DNA from: an uncultured Prevotella sp.
GTDB taxonomy: Bacteria; Bacteroidota; Bacteroidia; Bacteroidales; Bacteroidaceae
DNA length: 6,352 nt
Assembly (NCBI GenBank): GCA_934215545.1
Contig: CAKQAD010000047.1
Location: forward strand, 1-6,352
Reading direction: 5' to 3'
In this document: in pieces, positions 1 through 6,045 of the stretch
Layout of the letters: every line of letters begins with the position of its first letter
How positions within the stretch are numbered: position 1 is the stretch's first letter
Notes under the pieces: model-generated
Told to the model about the DNA's origin: nothing
What the model saw: only the letters and a program-made list of their open reading frames with translations
Database searches by the model: none
Made by a program: the position numbers and the translations under genes

Positions 1-24
1 TCTATTGACTTGTTCTCTTGACAT
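1..24 (-). CDS. Possible start of a gene running off the left edge
   Basis: On the minus strand an ATG at 24-22 opens a frame of eight codons (M-S-R-E-Q-V-N-R) that is still open at the window edge. An AAGG lies one base upstream, and a TATCTTTG box (46-53), matching the Bacteroidetes -7 consensus, lies about 20 bases further up, so a short leader and start codon are in a sensible arrangement. Eight residues are too few to identify a product or to show coding bias. It could equally be chance in AT-rich DNA. The call rests on context only. Confidence 0.25.
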
Positions 25-25
25 A

Positions 26-45
26 CCTTAAATAATATATTAAGG
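26..45. repeat. Inverted repeat CCTTAA-N8-TTAAGG
   Basis: Six-base perfect arms (26-31 and 40-45) flank an 8-base AT spacer. The repeat lies between the possible -7 box at 46-53 and the possible start codon at 24. It would therefore fall in the 5' leader or at the transcription start, where an operator or mRNA hairpin could act. The arms are short and the region is AT-rich, so chance is possible. Confidence 0.3.
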
Positions 46-53
46 CAAAGATA
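46..53 (-). promoter_or_regulatory. Possible -7 promoter box, leftward
   Basis: The minus strand reads TATCTTTG, an exact match to TAnnTTTG. I see no TTTG at the expected 19-21 base spacing upstream, so only half the promoter is supported. It would drive the putative gene leaving the left edge. Confidence 0.35.
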
Positions 54-358
54 CATAAAGTATATGAGAACTCTTTGTAAAATTGTTAAAAATTTAATTG
101 ATAGATAGAAAAATTGATGGATCAGTCAATTTTATACACATAATTCGCTTGACGATATTCTTTTTTTATCGTTATTCATCAGCTTTGGGCTATCGAAAAG
201 GTTACTGCTGTCCAAGATTTTTTCTTTGGACAACAATGTTATTATGTATATTTAATTTCTTATTTTCGCGTACAAATATAAATAACAACAAATGCGAAAA
301 TTAAACAAAATTATATGTTTTTTTTCAGATGTAATAATGTATAATGAAAATAAGTATG
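54..358. other. AT-rich gene-free stretch
   Basis: No convincing gene is seen. A 68-codon plus-strand frame (98-304) has no family resemblance or suitable promoter and is rejected. Two weak hairpins are present: ACGATA/TATCGT (152-157 with 167-172) and TGTCCAA/TTGGACA (209-215 with 226-232). Neither has a following T-run, so neither looks like a terminator. The stretch may be the upstream region of the gene at 389, or degraded sequence. Confidence 0.5.
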
Positions 359-366
359 TATTTTTG
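359..366 (+). promoter_or_regulatory. Probable -7 promoter box for the gene at 389
   Basis: TATTTTTG matches TAnnTTTG exactly and lies 22 bases before the ATG at 389, which predicts a short leader of roughly 15-20 bases. The -33 element is poor: only a TG (338-339) sits at the right spacing. The call rests on the -7 box and its placement. Confidence 0.45.
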
Positions 367-388
367 TGTATTGTAATATAATAAACCT

Positions 389-793
389 ATGAACTTGAAA
401 GTAAAATTTATCTTGACCTATGTAGCTGGAATTGTTACTGGAATTGTATTATTGTTTGTGGTAAGCTTTTTAATGGTAAAGTCACAAATAACCACTGCTT
501 CAAATGATAATATTGTTATGTTTGAGAAACCTCGTAGTATTATACCAGGAAAGATATTTGAAGTTTTGCAGGTGCTGCCTGATGGAAGCGCATTAGCTAC
601 AGTTGGCGATTTCGAAAGTGGTAATTATGGAACAACAGTTCTCTTTCTAGGTGATGAAAGCACGTCTTATTATGACAGTCAAAAGATAAATGTGCCAAGT
701 GGCAAAGTTGCTAAGCAAATAGGAACTTACAGCTATATGGCACGTAGTGAAATGTACAAAACTGTGCCTGTTGTTGAAATAATGGCAGAGTAA
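389..793 (+). CDS. Small membrane-anchored protein of unknown function
   Basis: The 134-residue product begins with a short basic N-terminus (K4, K6) and a single strong hydrophobic segment at about residues 8-30, then a polar domain of about 100 residues. This suggests an inner-membrane anchor (or uncleaved signal) with the soluble part outside the cytoplasm; there is no lipoprotein Cys after the segment. The soluble part has visible blocks: FEKP near 45, a segment F-E-V-L-Q-V-L-P-D-G-x-A-L-A (57-70), T-V-L-F-L-G (83-88), Q-I-G-T-Y-S-Y (110-116) and K-T-V-P-V-V (124-129). The alternating pattern suggests a small beta fold. From memory it resembles uncharacterised conserved Bacteroidales proteins, but I cannot name a family or function. 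It stands alone, with its own promoter box and a terminator 28 bases after the stop, and looks more AT-rich than the genes to its right. ATG at 389 is the only start that includes the membrane segment. Confidence 0.8.
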   Translation: MNLKVKFILTYVAGIVTGIVLLFVVSFLMVKSQITTASNDNIVMFEKPRSIIPGKIFEVLQVLPDGSALATVGDFESGNYGTTVLFLGDESTSYYDSQKINVPSGKVAKQIGTYSYMARSEMYKTVPVVEIMAE

Positions 794-821
794 TTAGAGG
801 GTATAAGGCATATTGTAAAAT

Positions 822-849
822 AAGGGATGCTCACTATTGGGCATCCCTT
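822..849 (+). terminator. Rho-independent terminator, probably bidirectional
   Basis: Perfect 9-bp stem AAGGGATGC (822-830) with GCATCCCTT (841-849), 10-base loop, then TT-A on the plus strand. It lies 28 bases after the stop of the gene at 389-793 and suits that gene. Read on the minus strand the stem is followed by ATTTT, so it could also stop transcripts from the ATPase gene, whose stop is about 275 bases away. Confidence 0.8.
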
Positions 850-1023
850 TTAGTATATACTCATAAATCCCATTCACCTTAAATATACACACATTTCGAA
901 GCTATTGGATTTTGTTGGAGTCCAGCAGCTTCATTCGTTTCTCTCTTTTTGCAAGGCTGGCTACTTCCCAACATAACATCAAGCGATGATTGATATTATG
1001 ATGAGGCTTGCACAGACTTTGTA

Positions 1024-1030
1024 GAGGAGG
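1024..1030 (+). promoter_or_regulatory. Strong Shine-Dalgarno-like GAGGAGG
   Basis: GAGGAGG ends five bases before the ATG at 1036. Such purine-rich sites are uncommon in front of Bacteroidetes genes, which makes this one notable. It could also simply encode Glu-Glu in an extended version of the same frame. Confidence 0.4.
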
Positions 1031-1035
1031 TATTT

Positions 1036-1128
1036 ATGCTCGGTGCTATGCTTGGCTACGACATTTGCACCCAATGTGAGAGATATTGTGAGCGTAAGGG
1101 CAAGTGCCGCTCCGCTGTGGAGCATTAG
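1036..1128 (+). CDS. Candidate 30-residue cysteine-rich peptide
   Basis: The frame runs ATG to TAG for 30 codons. It has four cysteines spaced C-x2-C-x3-C-x5-C (residues 11, 14, 18, 24) in a basic, Lys/Arg-rich context and ends A-V-E-H. A GAGGAGG lies at good spacing upstream. The spacing resembles small metal-binding knuckles, and the neighbour is a heavy-metal exporter, but any link is inference. Its stop (1126-1128) overlaps the ATPase stop (1125-1127) tail to tail. The frame stays open upstream to a TGA at 991-993, reading Y-Y-D-E-A-C-T-D-F-V-E-E-V-F without a start. A short frame beginning at ATG 986 is off by one base and stops at TAG 1022. The ORF could therefore be the intact end of a small gene broken by a one-base deletion, a true micro-ORF, or chance. 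No family is recognised. Confidence 0.35.
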   Translation: MLGAMLGYDICTQCERYCERKGKCRSAVEH

Positions 1129-3143
1129 CACCGGAGTGCCCTCATTGCGTTGAGCACGGCAAGCACCGTCACGCCTACATCAGCAAACACCGCCATCCAC
1201 ATAGTGCCCAATCCGAAGGTGGCAAGTGCCAGCACTGCCACCTTCACACCAATGGCAAACGCCACATTCTGATGGGCTATGCCAATGGTACGGCGTGCTA
1301 TGCCAATGGCAGTGGCTATCTGACTTGGCTTGTCGAGCATAAGCACCACATCGGCTGCTTCTATTGCGGCATCACTGCCCAATGCTCCCATGGCAATGCC
1401 TATGTCGGCACGTTTAAGCACGGGTGCGTCGTTGATGCCATCGCCAACGAAGGCAAGGGTGCTGTTATTGGGCTTTGTGCTGAGCATGCGCTCCAGTTGC
1501 TCCACCTTGTCGGTGGGTAGCAATTCGGCATGATACTCGTCGATGCCAAGCGTGGCTGCCACATTGCGTGCCACGTCCTCACGGTCGCCAGTGAGCATTG
1601 CCACATGCTGCACACCTGCTGCTTTCAGTGTGCTCACGGCTTTACGGCTGTCGTCTTTAATATGGTCGGTAATGACGATGTGTCCGGCATACACACCATC
1701 GATGGCTACATGGATGATAGTACCCGCCAAATGACAATTATGCCATTTGGCACCAATGTCATCCATCATCTTGCCGTTGCCCACACACACTTGGTGTCCT
1801 GTCACCATGGCGCTCACGCCGCGTCCTGCCACTTCATGTACATCGCTCACTTCGCAGCCATCGGTGGCTTCGGCAGGAAAGGCATTGCGCAGAGCTATGC
1901 CTATTGGGTGAGTGGAGTAGTGCTCCACGTGCGCCACGAGGTGCAGCAGTTCCTGCTCGCTAATGGCATTGGGGTGCACTGCCTCTACAGCAAACTCGCC
2001 GTGGGTTAGGGTGCCTGTCTTGTCGAACACTATGGTGCCTGCATGTGCCAAAGCATCGATGTAGTTGCTGCCTTTAATGAGAATGCCATGGCGTGATGCT
2101 CCACCAATGCCACCGAAGAAAGTTAGTGGCACACTAATGACGAGAGCGCAAGGGCACGACACCACAAGGAATATCAATGCTCGCTCCAGCCATGTAGCAA
2201 AGACAGCTGAAAAGCCTGCATCGGCAAACAATGGTGGCACCAGTGCCAGCACTACCGCTGCCACTACCACTACTGGAGTGTAGATGCGGGCAAAACGAGT
2301 GATGAACGACTCACTGCGCGATTTGCGGTTGCCCGCACTTTCAACAAGCGATATTATCTTCGACACGGTGCTCTCGCCGAATGTCTTTGTCACGCGTACG
2401 CGTATTGCTCCAGTAAGATTTATGCATCCCGACATGATATTGTCGCCAGTGGCAGCACTACGAGGCATACTCTCGCCAGTGAGTGCCATGGTGCCGAGCG
2501 ATGTTGAACCACTTGTTATCACGCCATCGAGCGGCACCTTCTCGCCAGGCTTAATCTCTATCAGTTCGCCTACTGCCACTTCTTCTGGTTTTACGGTGAG
2601 CACCGCATCGCCACGCACCACATTGGCGGTGTCGGGGCGTATTTCCATGAGGTGCGATATGCTGTCGCGACTGCGCCCTTCGGCATAGCCTTCAAATAGT
2701 TCGCCTACCTGGAAGAAGAGCATCACAAACACCGCCTCTGGAAACTCGGTGCTGGCTCCTGGCAAGAAACCTATTCCTAAAGCACCCAACGTGGCAATGG
2801 TCATGAGGAAGTGTTCGTTGAACATGTCGCCATGGACAATGCCTTCAAGGGCTTCCTTAAGCGTTTCGTGGCCCACAAGCAGATAGGGCACCATATATAT
2901 GAGTAGCAGTTGCCACACTGCCAGACTGCAAGTGTGTTCTATCCATACTGCAATGCCAAGCAATATGGCACTGGTGCATATTAATGCTATTTTGTGGCGT
3001 GTGTTGCCATGGTGATGATGATGCTCATGCTCATGATTGTCGTGACTACAAGCATGGTTGTCGTGGTGATTATGAGTGTGCTCATTGTCGTGGCAGTGGC
3101 AATGACAGTGGTGGGGCTGAATTGTTGTGTCGTTATTGTTCAT
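1125..3143 (-). CDS. zntA: Zn/Cd/Pb-exporting P-type ATPase (P1B-2) with His-rich tail
   Basis: This is an integral membrane pump that uses ATP to export Zn2+, Cd2+ or Pb2+ from the cytoplasm. The 672-residue product has about eight membrane segments (near 52-68, 73-91, 112-128, 136-154, 289-306, 319-348, 627-644, 648-668). Catalytic landmarks are complete: TGES (222-225), the ion-site CPC (330-332), the phosphorylated Asp in DKTGT (374-378), HP (412-413), TGD (518-520) and GDGINDAP (567-574). N626-x7-K634 and D655-V-G in the last two helices are the P1B-2 signature for divalent soft metals rather than copper. There is no N-terminal HMA domain. Instead residues 11-45 hold 18 His and 4 Cys, including H-H-C-H-C-H-C-H, a likely metal-binding or sensing tail. 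An upstream in-frame ATG (3239) would add 32 hydrophobic and basic residues, but it lies inside the preceding terminator hairpin and upstream of the -7 box. I therefore chose ATG 3143. The symbol reflects functional class, not proven orthology. Confidence 0.93.
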   Translation of the reverse strand: MNNNDTTIQPHHCHCHCHDNEHTHNHHDNHACSHDNHEHEHHHHHGNTRHKIALICTSAILLGIAVWIEHTCSLAVWQLLLIYMVPYLLVGHETLKEALEGIVHGDMFNEHFLMTIATLGALGIGFLPGASTEFPEAVFVMLFFQVGELFEGYAEGRSRDSISHLMEIRPDTANVVRGDAVLTVKPEEVAVGELIEIKPGEKVPLDGVITSGSTSLGTMALTGESMPRSAATGDNIMSGCINLTGAIRVRVTKTFGESTVSKIISLVESAGNRKSRSESFITRFARIYTPVVVVAAVVLALVPPLFADAGFSAVFATWLERALIFLVVSCPCALVISVPLTFFGGIGGASRHGILIKGSNYIDALAHAGTIVFDKTGTLTHGEFAVEAVHPNAISEQELLHLVAHVEHYSTHPIGIALRNAFPAEATDGCEVSDVHEVAGRGVSAMVTGHQVCVGNGKMMDDIGAKWHNCHLAGTIIHVAIDGVYAGHIVITDHIKDDSRKAVSTLKAAGVQHVAMLTGDREDVARNVAATLGIDEYHAELLPTDKVEQLERMLSTKPNNSTLAFVGDGINDAPVLKRADIGIAMGALGSDAAIEAADVVLMLDKPSQIATAIGIARRTIGIAHQNVAFAIGVKVAVLALATFGLGTMWMAVFADVGVTVLAVLNAMRALRC

Positions 3144-3175
3144 AGTTTGCAAATTATTTGTTTTCTTTTCTGATG

Positions 3176-3183
3176 CAAAATTA
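3176..3183 (-). promoter_or_regulatory. -7 promoter box for the metal ATPase
   Basis: The minus strand reads TAATTTTG, an exact TAnnTTTG match, 32 bases before the chosen ATG at 3143. No TTTG lies at 19-21 bases upstream; the nearest TTTG is only 9 bases away. That space is occupied instead by an inverted repeat, which would suit a promoter that depends on or is blocked by a regulator. Confidence 0.5.
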
Positions 3184-3195
3184 AGAAAACAAACG

Positions 3196-3210
3196 TGCAA
3201 CTTGGTTGCA
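3196..3210. promoter_or_regulatory. Inverted repeat TGCAAC-TTG-GTTGCA, candidate operator
   Basis: Perfect 6-base arms (3196-3201, 3205-3210) around a 3-base spacer, 12 bases upstream of the ATPase -7 box and covering the place where a -33 element would lie. In metal-export genes this is where metal-responsive regulators usually bind. No regulator gene is in the window, so the binding protein is unknown. Confidence 0.45.
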
Positions 3211-3224
3211 ATTATTGGGTATAT

Positions 3225-3263
3225 AAAAAAGAAACACATTCAGTATGGACCGAATGTGTTTCT
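3225..3263 (-). terminator. Rho-independent terminator of the licD operon
   Basis: A perfect 12-bp stem (3230-3241 with 3252-3263) encloses a 10-base loop. On the minus strand it is followed by a T-run at 3229-3225. It lies about 50 bases after the LicD stop codon and directly before the ATPase promoter region, so it separates the two minus-strand transcription units. Confidence 0.88.
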
Positions 3264-3314
3264 AAAGCATGCTATAAAAATGTATTTAATATGCGTAAAA
3301 AAGATTGTGGCACA

Positions 3315-4133
3315 TTAGTTGTTGCCCTTATACTCCCTATACGGCTTCTCTAAGTCGAGGTAGTGGAAGTTGTGTTGTCGCTGTGAGTCGTGTGGCGGAA
3401 TTGTCATATAGTCGCCATATTTGTTGGAGAGATAAGTGTGGTAGTCGGCCACTCCCAAGAGCATGGCATCCTCAAACTTATATGCTGTGGGGGTGCCTAA
3501 TATTTGCTTGCGCATAGTGCCGCGACTACCATCGTCGTAATCGGCCACCAGCTCACATTGGTCGTAGTCGTATTGTTGCAACAGGCGTCTTATCTTCTGC
3601 TGTATGCCCTGCATGGTGTACATCTTGCGACAGAGTAGTGGCACCCATGAACTCGGACCATGACCATGCTTATAGGGGTCGCGGTGTATCAGATACAGCA
3701 CACGTTTGTAGTACTCGTATTTTGCAAAGTGCAGCTTGCGTGCCAGCCAACCATTGGGCACACCATCCAAGGGGAACACATCGATGTAGATGCCACCGAG
3801 ATATTTCAGGTGCATACGCTCTATGAGTGTGGTTGATGCGTCTTGTATCTTGCCAAAGGGCAACGGATAGTTGGCATCGGTTTCAGTGCATACCAGTTCG
3901 TAGGGCTTAGGCAACCACTCGTGGGCATGCTCGATAAGTGCATTATAGTCGGCACGTGGCATGGCAATATCGAGGTCATCGTCCCAAGGTATGAAACCCT
4001 TATGGCGCACCGCACCAATCATTGTGCCTGCCCAGATGTAGTAGCGCAGGTTGTGGGCTTTGCATACGGCGTCGAGCGCATCGGCAATGCGCAGAATGTG
4101 CTTGTGTACACTATCAATATCGTAGTTGGCCAT
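3315..4133 (-). CDS. licD: LicD-family phosphotransferase
   Basis: LicD proteins transfer a phospho-substituent, classically phosphocholine from CDP-choline, onto cell-surface glycans such as LPS, teichoic acid or capsule. The fold is a nucleotidyltransferase-like domain acting at the cytoplasmic side. The 272-residue product has the family landmarks in order: W34-A-G-T37 then G40-A-V-R-H-K-G and W50-D-D-D-L-D55 (likely metal-binding acidic cluster), G-G-I-Y-I-D118-V-F-P-L-D123 in the middle, and the closing Y234-L-x4-Y-G-D-Y and P-P at 246-247. Length is normal for the family, and there is no signal peptide. It is the last gene of a three-gene operon, 12 bases after the nucleotidyltransferase stop, and is followed by a strong terminator. 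The donor is probably the CDP-linked product of that neighbour. Whether the group is phosphocholine, phosphoethanolamine or a phosphonate cannot be read from this sequence, and the acceptor glycan is unknown. Confidence 0.9.
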   Translation of the reverse strand: MANYDIDSVHKHILRIADALDAVCKAHNLRYYIWAGTMIGAVRHKGFIPWDDDLDIAMPRADYNALIEHAHEWLPKPYELVCTETDANYPLPFGKIQDASTTLIERMHLKYLGGIYIDVFPLDGVPNGWLARKLHFAKYEYYKRVLYLIHRDPYKHGHGPSSWVPLLCRKMYTMQGIQQKIRRLLQQYDYDQCELVADYDDGSRGTMRKQILGTPTAYKFEDAMLLGVADYHTYLSNKYGDYMTIPPHDSQRQHNFHYLDLEKPYREYKGNN

Positions 4134-4145
4134 AATGTAGCAAGG

Positions 4146-4874
4146 TTATAAAAGTTCTTTAGGAATGATGTCGCATGCCTGGTTGAAGTCGTCGACGGTG
4201 TCGAGCTCTATAGAGAACAGGTCGGTGGTGTTTACAGCCATGAACTTATGTCCTTGTGGTATGAGGCGCTCAAAAGCACGTTCATAGAAAATGTCTACAA
4301 GATGCTCGGTGTTGATCATTGTGTCGAGCTCAGCAAACAAAGCCAGGCTATAGTTGCTGTTGATTTTTTCTATACCAACCGATTCGCCCAACGCCTTACT
4401 GATGTCGCATGTCTTGCTTATCTCCGTTATTATGTTTTGGTTGTCGACAATCACCTTCATCTCTTCATCGCCAAGTTTATGTGTGTTGACAGCCAGCACC
4501 GTGTGCTTGTTGTCGAGCAGACGTGTGATGATGGCAGGGTCGAAGAGAATGTCGCTGTCGAGTAGCATGAACTCCTTGCCAGCTACATAGGGCTGTGCAA
4601 GCCATAATGAGTAGATATTGTTGGTGGTGAGATAATTGGCGTTGTTGATGAAAGTGATGCGCATGTCGGTGTAATGCTCCCTCAGAAAGCTGCGTATCAT
4701 CTCCTCACGATAGCCTGTCACCACTACAAGCTCGTTGATGCCAGCACTGCGCACTGCATCAATAGTGCGTTGCAACAAGTTACGCTCGCCAATTTTAAGC
4801 AAGCACTTAGGACAGTTGTCGGTGAGTGGGCGTAGGCGCGATGCCATGCCTGCGGCAAGTATTACTGCTATCAT
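4146..4874 (-). CDS. LicC/PntC-like cytidylyltransferase
   Basis: The 242-residue protein is a single-domain sugar-nucleotide-type nucleotidyltransferase. The N-terminal signature L6-A-A-G-M-A-S-R-L-R-P-L-T18 with P22-K23 binds the NTP. D106-S-D108 is the likely metal-binding acidic pair. N84-N-I-Y-S-L, G163-E-S-V-G-I and the C-terminal E223-L-D225-T-V-D-D are typical of the LicC group rather than of hexose-1-phosphate enzymes. Known relatives couple CTP to phosphocholine (LicC) or to 2-aminoethylphosphonate (PntC); the sequence alone does not say which. It is cytoplasmic. Its ATG (4874-4872) overlaps the stop of the upstream PLP enzyme by one base (TAATG), so the two are probably translationally coupled. 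LicD follows 12 bases downstream. I infer that it activates a small phosphorylated amine for LicD. A sugar-phosphate substrate is less likely but not excluded. Confidence 0.85.
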   Translation of the reverse strand: MIAVILAAGMASRLRPLTDNCPKCLLKIGERNLLQRTIDAVRSAGINELVVVTGYREEMIRSFLREHYTDMRITFINNANYLTTNNIYSLWLAQPYVAGKEFMLLDSDILFDPAIITRLLDNKHTVLAVNTHKLGDEEMKVIVDNQNIITEISKTCDISKALGESVGIEKINSNYSLALFAELDTMINTEHLVDIFYERAFERLIPQGHKFMAVNTTDLFSIELDTVDDFNQACDIIPKELL

Positions 4875-5935
4875 TACTCGAAATTTTTAGCTATCTTTTT
4901 AATCACATCACACACCAGGCGGTTCTGCTCGCGTCGGCCAAGGGTTATGCGCATGTGAGTGTTGATGTCGGGCTCGTTCATAAACTTCACCTTATAGCTC
5001 TGGTTGGCAAACTCGGCCTGCAACGCCTCCTTCATCTCTATAGGATATTTTATAAGAATGAAGTTGGCAATAGATTTATAAACCTTAAATCCCTTGAGCG
5101 CTCCCACCTCTTCTGTGTACATCTGTCGTGCCTCTGCCATTACTGCAGCAATGTTGCGATAGTGAGCCTCCGACTTGATAGCAGCTATTGCCACCTCTTC
5201 AGTAAGGCGGTCGTAGCCCAGGTATTTGTTGGCATATTTGCCAAAGCGTTCCATCATCTCGCCTTGTCCCATGAAGCCAAAGCCCCAACGCAGTCCGGGC
5301 AAGCCATAGAACTTAGAAAGGGTGCGGCAGAATATTACGTTAGGGAAGCGCGTCATCATGCGCTTGATGTAGCTGATGTCCGACGATACGTATGATGCGT
5401 AGGCCTCGTCAACCAGCATTACTGATGTCGATGGTAGCATCTCTGCAAGGCGCTCCAGCTCGTCGTTGGTAAGACCGTTGCCAGTGGGGTTGTTGGGCGA
5501 TGCAACAAGCAAAATCTTTGGATTTTCCTTGTCTATCATAGCCTTCAAACCTTCGAAGTCGTAGGCAAACGAATCATCGGTCTCGTACACTGGATATTGT
5601 AGAGTGTTGCCATTCACCTCATCGGCAATCGACTTATAATACCACCATGAGAATTTAGGTATCAGCATAGTTCTGTTGCCATCTTCCTGTGTCAGGAAGT
5701 AGTGAACAGCCATTTTCAAAATGTCCTCTGCGCCATAGCCCAGCACAATGAGCTTCTCATCTATGCCGTAGTATTCTGATAGAAATTCAGAGAAAATACT
5801 TTTCTTACCTTGATCATATATGCGAGTGTAGAATGCCAACTTCTGTATGTCGAAATTCTTTATCGCACTCACTACCTCATCAGATGGGGTGAAATTAAAT
5901 TCGTTTCTGTCAAGATAGTTCAATTCTTTTTCCAT
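4874..5935 (-). CDS. Class I/II PLP enzyme, HisC/CobD-like
   Basis: The 353-residue fold-type I PLP protein has the full motif set: G67-Y-G-A-E-D-I near the cofactor phosphate, S146-P-N-N149-P-T-G, D176-E-A-Y179, the Schiff-base lysine in S207-K208, G214-L-R216-W-G and the carboxylate-binding R329-I-T-L-G. These place it with histidinol-phosphate aminotransferase and threonine-phosphate decarboxylase (CobD). Length is normal and it is soluble. It is the first gene of the operon, preceded by a good Bacteroidetes promoter and coupled to a LicC-like gene. No histidine or cobamide genes are near, so those textbook roles are unlikely here. Family precedent includes a CobD homologue (Sulfurospirillum) that decarboxylates phosphoserine to phosphoethanolamine, which would give the neighbour a substrate. 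A transaminase acting on a phosphonate or phosphate aldehyde is the main alternative. Both are inference. ATG 5935 is the only start that fits the promoter. Confidence 0.85.
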   Translation of the reverse strand: MEKELNYLDRNEFNFTPSDEVVSAIKNFDIQKLAFYTRIYDQGKKSIFSEFLSEYYGIDEKLIVLGYGAEDILKMAVHYFLTQEDGNRTMLIPKFSWWYYKSIADEVNGNTLQYPVYETDDSFAYDFEGLKAMIDKENPKILLVASPNNPTGNGLTNDELERLAEMLPSTSVMLVDEAYASYVSSDISYIKRMMTRFPNVIFCRTLSKFYGLPGLRWGFGFMGQGEMMERFGKYANKYLGYDRLTEEVAIAAIKSEAHYRNIAAVMAEARQMYTEEVGALKGFKVYKSIANFILIKYPIEMKEALQAEFANQSYKVKFMNEPDINTHMRITLGRREQNRLVCDVIKKIAKNFE

Positions 5936-5962
5936 TATTTTGTTGTGTTATTTATTTTTTTG

Positions 5963-5993
5963 CAAAGTTAGTGCAATTCGAGCGCATTACAAA
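5963..5993 (-). promoter_or_regulatory. Promoter of the PLP enzyme-licD operon (P1)
   Basis: The minus strand has TTTG (5990-5993), 19 bases, then TAACTTTG (5963-5970). This fits the Bacteroidetes -33/-7 consensus TTTG-N19-21-TAnnTTTG in both boxes and spacing. The -7 box is 27 bases before the ATG at 5935, giving a short leader of about 20 bases. Confidence 0.82.
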
Positions 5994-6017
5994 ATGAAAG
6001 TGGAAAACTTTCATTTT
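5991..6017. repeat. 10-bp inverted repeat overlapping the -33 box
   Basis: AAAATGAAAG (5991-6000) and CTTTCATTTT (6008-6017) are perfect complements around a 7-base spacer. One arm covers the -33 TTTG of P1, so a protein bound here would compete with RNA polymerase. Transcripts starting at the possible upstream promoter would also carry it as an A/U-rich hairpin ending in a U-run, a weak terminator. Operator and attenuator readings are both open. Confidence 0.55.
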
Positions 6018-6045
6018 TAATTGTTGGTGTAAGCTAAAAAAGTCG

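Noticed and set aside
273..280. TATATTTG on the minus strand as a promoter
   Set aside because: The -7 pattern matches, but the nearest TTTG is 25 bases away and no minus-strand gene follows within a reasonable distance.
98..304. 68-codon plus-strand ORF
   Set aside because: Low-complexity, Phe/Ile/Asn-rich translation expected from AT-rich DNA, no promoter box at a useful place and no family resemblance.
879..974. 31-codon minus-strand ORF downstream of the ATPase
   Set aside because: No promoter, no recognisable family and no conserved-looking motif; chance ORF of this size is expected.
1109..1123. GCTCC/GGAGC hairpin just after the ATPase stop as its terminator
   Set aside because: The stem is only 5 bp and no T-run follows on the minus strand.
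1104..2009. Long plus-strand frames opposite the ATPase gene (1104-1520, 1530-2009)
   Set aside because: They are antisense shadows of a gene with intact P-type ATPase motifs; their His/Cys-rich translations come from the codon bias of the real strand.
3144..3239. N-terminal extension of the ATPase to ATG 3239
   Set aside because: It would start inside the terminator hairpin of the upstream operon and ahead of the TAATTTTG promoter box, and the extra residues match nothing in the family.
4826..5395. 189-codon plus-strand frame opposite the PLP enzyme
   Set aside because: Antisense shadow; the minus strand carries all the PLP-enzyme motifs and no promoter supports the plus frame.
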